From: Candidatus Aminicenantota bacterium
GTDB taxonomy: Bacteria > Acidobacteriota > UBA6911 > RPQK01 > JAJDTT01
Reading direction: 5' to 3'
Assembly (NCBI GenBank): GCA_026706325.1
Contig: JAPOYZ010000335.1
Coordinates: 1 to 19,036 of the forward strand
Length of the DNA stretch: 19,036 nucleotides
This document shows, in pieces, positions 15,368 through 19,036 of the stretch. Under the pieces are notes generated by a model. It searched no databases. It was not told where the DNA came from and saw nothing but the letters and a program-made list of their open reading frames with translations. The position numbers and the translations under genes were made by a program. The first letter of the stretch is position 1. The number at the start of each line of letters is the position of its first letter.

Positions 15368-15892
15368 TCAGATGAAGAGTTCCTCTTCGGGTGACTTGGT
15401 TGCGGTCTTCTTCTCTCGCCGCCCCAACAGAAACGACAGCCCCGACTGGATCCCCTTGAAGAAGGAACCGATTTCCAGAAGGGGCCTCAAGACGTCCTTC
15501 TGAATCACTTCGCTGGTCTGCTCGAACTTCTCGACCGTGTCGGTGACCAGTCCGTCCACTCTCTGGGCCTGTTCATGCCCCAGACGGATCACTTCCTTCA
15601 CCAACCCGTCCACCTCTTCGGTGGTTCTTCGGAAGGCGCCCATCACGAAATGGACATTGTCGTTGAACTCGTTGCCGAGTTGCCGCACCGGCTCCAGGCT
15701 CTCGGACACCTGGGTCAATTTGGCGCTGACGGAATCGACGGCGGCTTGAAGGTTCCGGGTCTCCTTTTGCAGCTCCTCGGCCACCCTTCGAACCGTCTTG
15801 GCCGCCCTCCACACGGACAGGGCCTGAAGGCTCATGGAGAGGGCGGTAATGCCGATGAACAGGATCAACAGGAGTTCAGCGCTCACGTGCAT
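15368..15892 (-). CDS. DUF948-like membrane-anchored coiled-coil protein
   Basis: A 174-residue protein with one N-terminal membrane segment (LLLILFIGITALSMSLQAL, 7-25) followed by a long heptad-like helix (about 30-135) containing regularly spaced hydrophobic residues (e.g. VRRVAEELQKETRNLQ, VSAKLTQVSESLEPVRQL) and a charged lysine/glutamate tail. This is the build of DUF948/YtxG-type proteins, whose function is not established, though they are often linked to the cell envelope or stress. The ATG at 15892 is used here; a GTG two codons further (15886) has GGGGA at better spacing and may be the real start. It lies 78 bp downstream of the YtxH-domain gene on the same strand, a pairing seen in other bacteria, so they are likely cotranscribed. 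Confidence 0.75.
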   Translation of the reverse strand: MHVSAELLLILFIGITALSMSLQALSVWRAAKTVRRVAEELQKETRNLQAAVDSVSAKLTQVSESLEPVRQLGNEFNDNVHFVMGAFRRTTEEVDGLVKEVIRLGHEQAQRVDGLVTDTVEKFEQTSEVIQKDVLRPLLEIGSFFKGIQSGLSFLLGRREKKTATKSPEEELFI

Positions 15893-15970
15893 TCCCCGCA
15901 GTTGCGACTGGATTGCCGGAGGACAGGCGCGCCCTCCACGGAATCGGGAAGCGGCGTCTCCGTCCGGACC

Positions 15971-16306
15971 TCAGTCGACGGACTCTTCCTGCGTCCGCGA
16001 CTCGCCCTGATAGGTGCGTCGCGCGGCATCCAGGACGACTCCGAGTTGCTCCTTCTTCTTCCGGAGGGTCTCCCGTTCCCGGTTCAGGGTCTCACTGGCC
16101 CGGCCGGCAAGCTCCCGTCCCTTTTCCTCCAATGTGTCCCTGCCCTCCCGGAGTCTCCGGCCGACCCTGTCGGCACCCTCCCGGGCCTTGCCTTCCAACA
16201 GCTCCCGTGTCTGTTCACCCGATTGGGGAGCCAGCAAAAGCGCCGCGCAGGCGCCCACAAAGCTGCCGATGAGAAAATAGACCAGCTTGTCTCCACTTGA
16301 GGCCAT
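15971..16306 (-). CDS. YtxH domain-containing protein
   Basis: A 111-residue protein with the YtxH (PF12732) signature: KLVYFLIGSFVGACAALLLA (7-26) as a glycine-rich membrane helix, followed by PQSGEQTRELL (27-37) and a highly charged amphipathic helix to the end (many R/E/K). In Firmicutes such proteins belong to general-stress regulons; the molecular role is unknown, probably membrane association or structural. The start is well defined: ATG at 16306 with AAGGAG eight bases upstream. It heads a two-gene minus-strand unit with the DUF948-like gene and is divergent from the small cysteine-rich gene. A TATGAT (minus, 16359-16354) upstream could be its -10 box, without a clear -35. Confidence 0.85.
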   Translation of the reverse strand: MASSGDKLVYFLIGSFVGACAALLLAPQSGEQTRELLEGKAREGADRVGRRLREGRDTLEEKGRELAGRASETLNRERETLRKKKEQLGVVLDAARRTYQGESRTQEESVD

Positions 16307-16398
16307 AGCTGTTACTCCTTCCCGTCCCGGTCCGGATTCATCCGTTCAAGGTTATCATAGCGATGATGGGGCGTGGCGAACTCGGGTCGCGGCCCGGT

Positions 16399-16433
16399 TT
16401 GTGGAGGCGGATGGGTCTCGGGTAGAATACCCG
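16399..16433 (+). promoter_or_regulatory. Candidate promoter with inverted repeat over its -10 box
   Basis: TTGTGG (16399-16404) and TAGAAT (16423-16428) are 18 bp apart, upstream of the GTG at 16456. The -10 box lies inside a perfect inverted repeat, CGGGTA-GAA-TACCCG (16419-16433), which could be a repressor site or chance. The 149 bp divergent gap to the YtxH gene holds this and a possible minus-strand -10; nothing else is evident. Confidence 0.38.
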
Positions 16434-16455
16434 GCTGTCAGGGAAGGAAGCTGCG

Positions 16456-16698
16456 GTGATCAAGGATTTGCTGCCGAGACAGGTCGTGTGCAACGAGAGA
16501 AACGCCAAGGGCAAGGCCTGCCACGGCAAGTTGAAGCGATACTATCCGTTTGCCGGATACTACAACGAGCCCGATGAAACGCTCCGGCAGGAAATCGAGA
16601 GCGAGTTCGGAAATAAAAAAACCTTGGTGCTGATCAAGTGCGAGGAGTGCGCCGTCGTCTTCCGGCTGCCGGGGGAATTGAAGGTCAAGTTCGGCTGA
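16456..16698 (+). CDS. Small conserved-looking cysteine protein (putative zinc ribbon), function unknown
   Basis: An 80-residue cytoplasmic-type protein with two cysteine pairs: C12 and C22 (VCNERNAKGKACHGKL, 11-26, with H23 next to C22) and C62/C65 (KCEEC, 61-65). This spacing could hold one zinc ion, in the manner of a zinc ribbon. Between them is an aromatic stretch RYYPFAGYYNEPDE (28-41). I recall similar small proteins from acidobacterial genomes but no function. The start is GTG at 16456 with GGAAGGAAG about 6-14 bases upstream, a good ribosome site. The gene lies 109 bp before the MtnX-like gene on the same strand. Neither a catalytic motif nor a membrane segment is present. Confidence 0.72.
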   Translation: MIKDLLPRQVVCNERNAKGKACHGKLKRYYPFAGYYNEPDETLRQEIESEFGNKKTLVLIKCEECAVVFRLPGELKVKFG

Positions 16699-16807
16699 AC
16701 GGAGCCCGGACCCCGCACCCAATTACTGCGTAGTACTGTTTCCGCCCTTGTCACCCGGGAACGCTGGCCGGGTCCGCCGGCGACGGCTGATTTCATTCGC
16801 GCTCCAG

Positions 16808-17422
16808 ATGCAGATCTACACCGATTTCGACGGGACCATCACCGATCGCGACTCCATCGTCCTGCTGGTCCAGGAGTTCGGAGGCGGCGACCGCTATCGG
16901 CGAGACCTGCTGTCCGAATTCGAGAACGGCACCCTGTCGGCGGCCGAGGTGATTGCCGAGGAGATCGCCTCGGTTGACGCCTCCTGGGAAGAGGTCGCCG
17001 CCTGCCTCAAGGAAACGGTCCGAGTCGATCCTACGTTTCCCGGATTCGTGAACTGGTGCCGCGAATCTTCGATTCCCCTTTGCGTCGTCAGCTCGGGGCT
17101 GGAGCAGATCATCGCCTTAATGATCGGAGACCTGGGGGTTCCGGTCGTGGCGCATACGGCCCGGATTGAGGGCCGGAGTTGGCGCTACCATCGGCGGCCG
17201 GAGTCGGAGAAGGAGTTGGTGGTGCGGGCGGCCAGCGAGGCCGATGAGGTCGCCTTCATAGGCGACGGCATATCGGACATCTGTGTTCTCCCCTATGTGG
17301 ATCGCGTCTTTGCAAAACGCTACCTGGCGAAGTATTGCCGGAAGCGCGGCATCGACTTTTTCCCCTACGATACCTTCCGGGAGGTCCGGAACCGGTTGCA
17401 GGACGAGTTGCAAGCGGACTGA
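16808..17422 (+). CDS. HAD-IB family phosphatase, MtnX-like
   Basis: A 204-residue haloacid-dehalogenase-type phosphatase. Motif I is YTDFDGTIT (4-12, nucleophile D6 and acid D8), motif II VSSG (94-97), motif III is probably K135 in ESEKELVV, and motif IV FIGDGISD (150-157). The tail VFAKRYLAKYCRKRGIDFFP resembles MtnX/COG4359 proteins, which remove phosphate from 2-hydroxy-3-keto-5-methylthiopentenyl-1-phosphate in methionine salvage; phosphoserine phosphatase-like activity is the other option. No other methionine-salvage gene is nearby, so the substrate is unsure. The frame is open from a TTG at 16748, but the conserved protein starts at the ATG at 16808, which lacks a clear ribosome site. 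Its stop is 2 bp from the stop of the convergent HDAC-family gene, leaving no room for a separate terminator. Confidence 0.87.
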   Translation: MQIYTDFDGTITDRDSIVLLVQEFGGGDRYRRDLLSEFENGTLSAAEVIAEEIASVDASWEEVAACLKETVRVDPTFPGFVNWCRESSIPLCVVSSGLEQIIALMIGDLGVPVVAHTARIEGRSWRYHRRPESEKELVVRAASEADEVAFIGDGISDICVLPYVDRVFAKRYLAKYCRKRGIDFFPYDTFREVRNRLQDELQAD

Positions 17423-17424
17423 TT

Positions 17425-18453
17425 TCAGACCGGCCAATACGGGCTCAGGACGGGACGGAGCTGATCCATATAGGGCCCCGAATTGGGACTGGATTCCAGC
17501 TCGGGACCCGCTTCCGGCGGGTCCAGGCTGGCGGCCACCGTCGTCTCCACGGACGCCGCCAGGGCCTTCAGGTTGTAGCCCCCTTCCAGCACGTAGAGAA
17601 TCTTGCCGCCGCAGATTTTCGCTGCCGCCCGGTTCAGGTCCACCGCCATCCTGGCATAGCCCCGCTCACTCAACAGCATGCCGGCCAGGGGATCATCCCG
17701 GTGGGCGTCGAATCCCGCTGAGACCAGGATCAACCCGGGTTCGTAGCCGGCCAGGATGGGCAGCACCATGCCGGCCAGCAGGGAGGAATAGAAGCCGTTG
17801 GTCTGACCGGCGGGAATGGGGAAATTGACCGTCATCCCCTTGCCCTTTCCCACGCCCACTTCGGTGTAGTAGCCGGTTCCCGGGTAAAGCGGGTGCTGGT
17901 GCAGGGACACGTAGAGGACGTCGTCCCGGTGGTAGAAGGCGGCTTGGGTGCCATTGCCGTGGTGGACGTCGAAGTCGACGATGGCCACGCGCCGAACCAG
18001 GCCCTGGTCCAAGGCCCACTGGGCGCCCACGGCCACGTTGTTGAAGAGGCAGAAACCCATGGCCTTCCCCGGCTCGGCGTGGTGGCCGGGCGGCCTGATG
18101 GCCGCGAACCCGGAGTCGAGGTCTCCTCGAAAGAGAAGTTCGATCAGGCGGATGACGCTCCCTGCCGCCAGCAGCGCCACGTCGTGCGAAGCTCCGCCCG
18201 AATAGGTGTCCCAGTCCAGGGGATGGAGCGGCTGAAGCCGCGTTCCCCGGATGTGGGCCAAATGGTCTCGTGTGTGGACCCGAAGTATGGCTTCTTCGGC
18301 GGCCGGAGCGGGGGACACCTTCACCAGCCGTTTGAACGACGCTTGGGCGGACAGTCCCTCCGAGATGGCTCGAAGCCGGTCCGGACGCTCGGGATGTTCA
18401 GGTGGGACCCGGTGTTCGAGGAAGACCGGATCCAGAACCAGGCCGTAACGCAT
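17425..18453 (-). CDS. Histone deacetylase-family hydrolase (zinc-dependent amide hydrolase)
   Basis: A 342-residue member of the arginase/deacetylase fold, the bacterial group that includes acetoin-utilisation proteins and acetylpolyamine amidohydrolases. Active-site blocks are complete: AIRPPGHHAEP (118-128, H124/H125), VDFDVHHGNGTQ (159-170, zinc ligands D162 and H164), VSAGFDAHRDDPLAG (244-258, zinc ligand D249) and LEGGYNL (289-295, Y293 as the transition-state tyrosine). It should remove acyl groups from an amine; protein lysine, polyamine or another small substrate cannot be told apart here. The frame is open upstream to 18636, but the ATG at 18453 has a GGGGGG ribosome site and fits the family N-terminus. 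It overlaps the queE stop by one base (TGATG), so it is probably translated by coupling to queE. Confidence 0.92.
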   Translation of the reverse strand: MRYGLVLDPVFLEHRVPPEHPERPDRLRAISEGLSAQASFKRLVKVSPAPAAEEAILRVHTRDHLAHIRGTRLQPLHPLDWDTYSGGASHDVALLAAGSVIRLIELLFRGDLDSGFAAIRPPGHHAEPGKAMGFCLFNNVAVGAQWALDQGLVRRVAIVDFDVHHGNGTQAAFYHRDDVLYVSLHQHPLYPGTGYYTEVGVGKGKGMTVNFPIPAGQTNGFYSSLLAGMVLPILAGYEPGLILVSAGFDAHRDDPLAGMLLSERGYARMAVDLNRAAAKICGGKILYVLEGGYNLKALAASVETTVAASLDPPEAGPELESSPNSGPYMDQLRPVLSPYWPV

Positions 18454-19036
18454 CAGACCCCCCTTGCCTCGGCTCCCCAGAAGATCTTGTGCAGTTGCAC
18501 CTGGATGCGGACGGGCAGTCCGTCCTCCAGGATCCAACCGGCCAGCCGGGCTGCGTCCATGCGGTTCCATTCCGGCGAAAACAGAACCAGGTGCCTCCTG
18601 GTCAACTCCAGTTCCAGGGTCTTCTGCCTGGCCCACTCAAAGTCGCGCCGCGATGAAATCACGAACTTGATTTCATCGTGCGGTCTCAGGTGATTCAGGT
18701 TCTCCCAACGATTTTTTCCCTCCATCAGGCTGTCCGGACACTTGATGTCGTAAATCAGGACCGCTCTGGGATCTACCGGACGGATGTCCAGGCTGCCCCC
18801 GGTCTCGATCAGGACCCGCTTGCCCGCGTCCAGCAAGCTCCTGATGAGAGTGTGCGCCAGGGAGTGAAGCAGAGGCTCTCCTCCCGTGATCTCCACCAGG
18901 TCGGTGGGATACCTGTCCAATCGGGCTGTGATCTCCGCCAGCGACATGGGGACGCCCCCGTCGAAGGCGTACTCGGTATCGCAATAGCTGCACCTGAGGT
19001 TGCAACCGGTCAGCCGCACGAAGGCGCAGGGCTGTC
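18453..19036 (-). CDS. queE: 7-carboxy-7-deazaguanine synthase (radical SAM), 5' end cut by window edge
   Basis: A radical-SAM enzyme that contracts 6-carboxy-tetrahydropterin to 7-carboxy-7-deazaguanine, the precursor of queuosine in tRNA. The frame continues to the right edge of the window; the first visible residues are QPCAFVRLTGCNLRCSYC, with the CxxxCxxC cluster motif for the 4Fe-4S cluster, then DTEYAFDGG and EITGGEPLLH, typical of QueE. The GTG at 19019 inside this conserved block is not the true start; perhaps 20-30 N-terminal residues lie outside. The last bases (TGA 18455-18453) overlap the ATG of the HDAC-family gene. No queC or queD is visible in the window, so the rest of the pathway may lie beyond the edge. 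Confidence 0.93.
   Translation of the reverse strand, partial: QPCAFVRLTGCNLRCSYCDTEYAFDGGVPMSLAEITARLDRYPTDLVEITGGEPLLHSLAHTLIRSLLDAGKRVLIETGGSLDIRPVDPRAVLIYDIKCPDSLMEGKNRWENLNHLRPHDEIKFVISSRRDFEWARQKTLELELTRRHLVLFSPEWNRMDAARLAGWILEDGLPVRIQVQLHKIFWGAEARGV

Noticed and set aside
1..19036. CRISPR array, prophage or biosynthetic gene cluster
   Set aside because: No regularly spaced direct repeats, integrase, structural phage genes or assembly-line enzymes; fabH is in a housekeeping context.

Overview
The window is a GC-rich stretch of a Gram-negative bacterial chromosome, most likely from an uncultured member of the Acidobacteriota. The outer-membrane logic (TonB, LolA, LspA) shows a diderm cell. 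The gene set (ispE-prs, an HNH endonuclease followed by a TIGR04282-type transferase, YtxH-domain protein, MtnX-like phosphatase, large TPR and beta-propeller secreted proteins) resembles what I know of that phylum. The phylum is inferred from protein style, not from a marker-gene search. No rRNA, tRNA, CRISPR array, prophage or complete insertion sequence is visible. Several promoters and start codons are non-canonical (TTG and GTG starts, weak or absent Shine-Dalgarno sequences).

Layout. Positions 1-7549 are read on the minus strand: prs (cut by the left edge) downstream of ispE, then a ~245 bp nested inverted-repeat element, a 640-residue TPR protein, a ~970-residue secreted beta-propeller protein with repeated C-terminal domains, and a small DUF721/DciA-like protein. 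Positions 7849-15316 are read on the plus strand: HNH endonuclease and TIGR04282 transferase (1-base overlap), a TonB-family protein, a second palindromic repeat element, ileS, an in-frame LspA-LolA fusion, and fabH (4-base overlap). Then come a minus-strand pair of membrane-anchored helical proteins (YtxH-type and DUF948-like), a plus-strand pair (small cysteine-rich protein, MtnX-like HAD phosphatase), and a minus-strand pair at the right edge (queE, cut by the edge, and a histone-deacetylase-family hydrolase).

How the genes fit together. The left block makes isoprenoid precursors (IspE) and PRPP (Prs). The ileS-lspA/lolA-fabH block is a housekeeping and envelope cluster: isoleucyl-tRNA synthesis, lipoprotein signal-peptide removal and lipoprotein carriage across the periplasm, and initiation of fatty-acid synthesis. 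QueE makes the 7-deazaguanine precursor of queuosine.

The strongest unusual feature is the single reading frame that joins lipoprotein signal peptidase II to the periplasmic lipoprotein carrier LolA. Its predicted topology is self-consistent: LspA ends inside the cell and the former LolA signal peptide acts as a fifth membrane segment. None of the three forward frames contains a stop across the junction. Second are two MITE-like palindromic elements in intergenic gaps, one directly before ispE and one directly before the ileS promoter.
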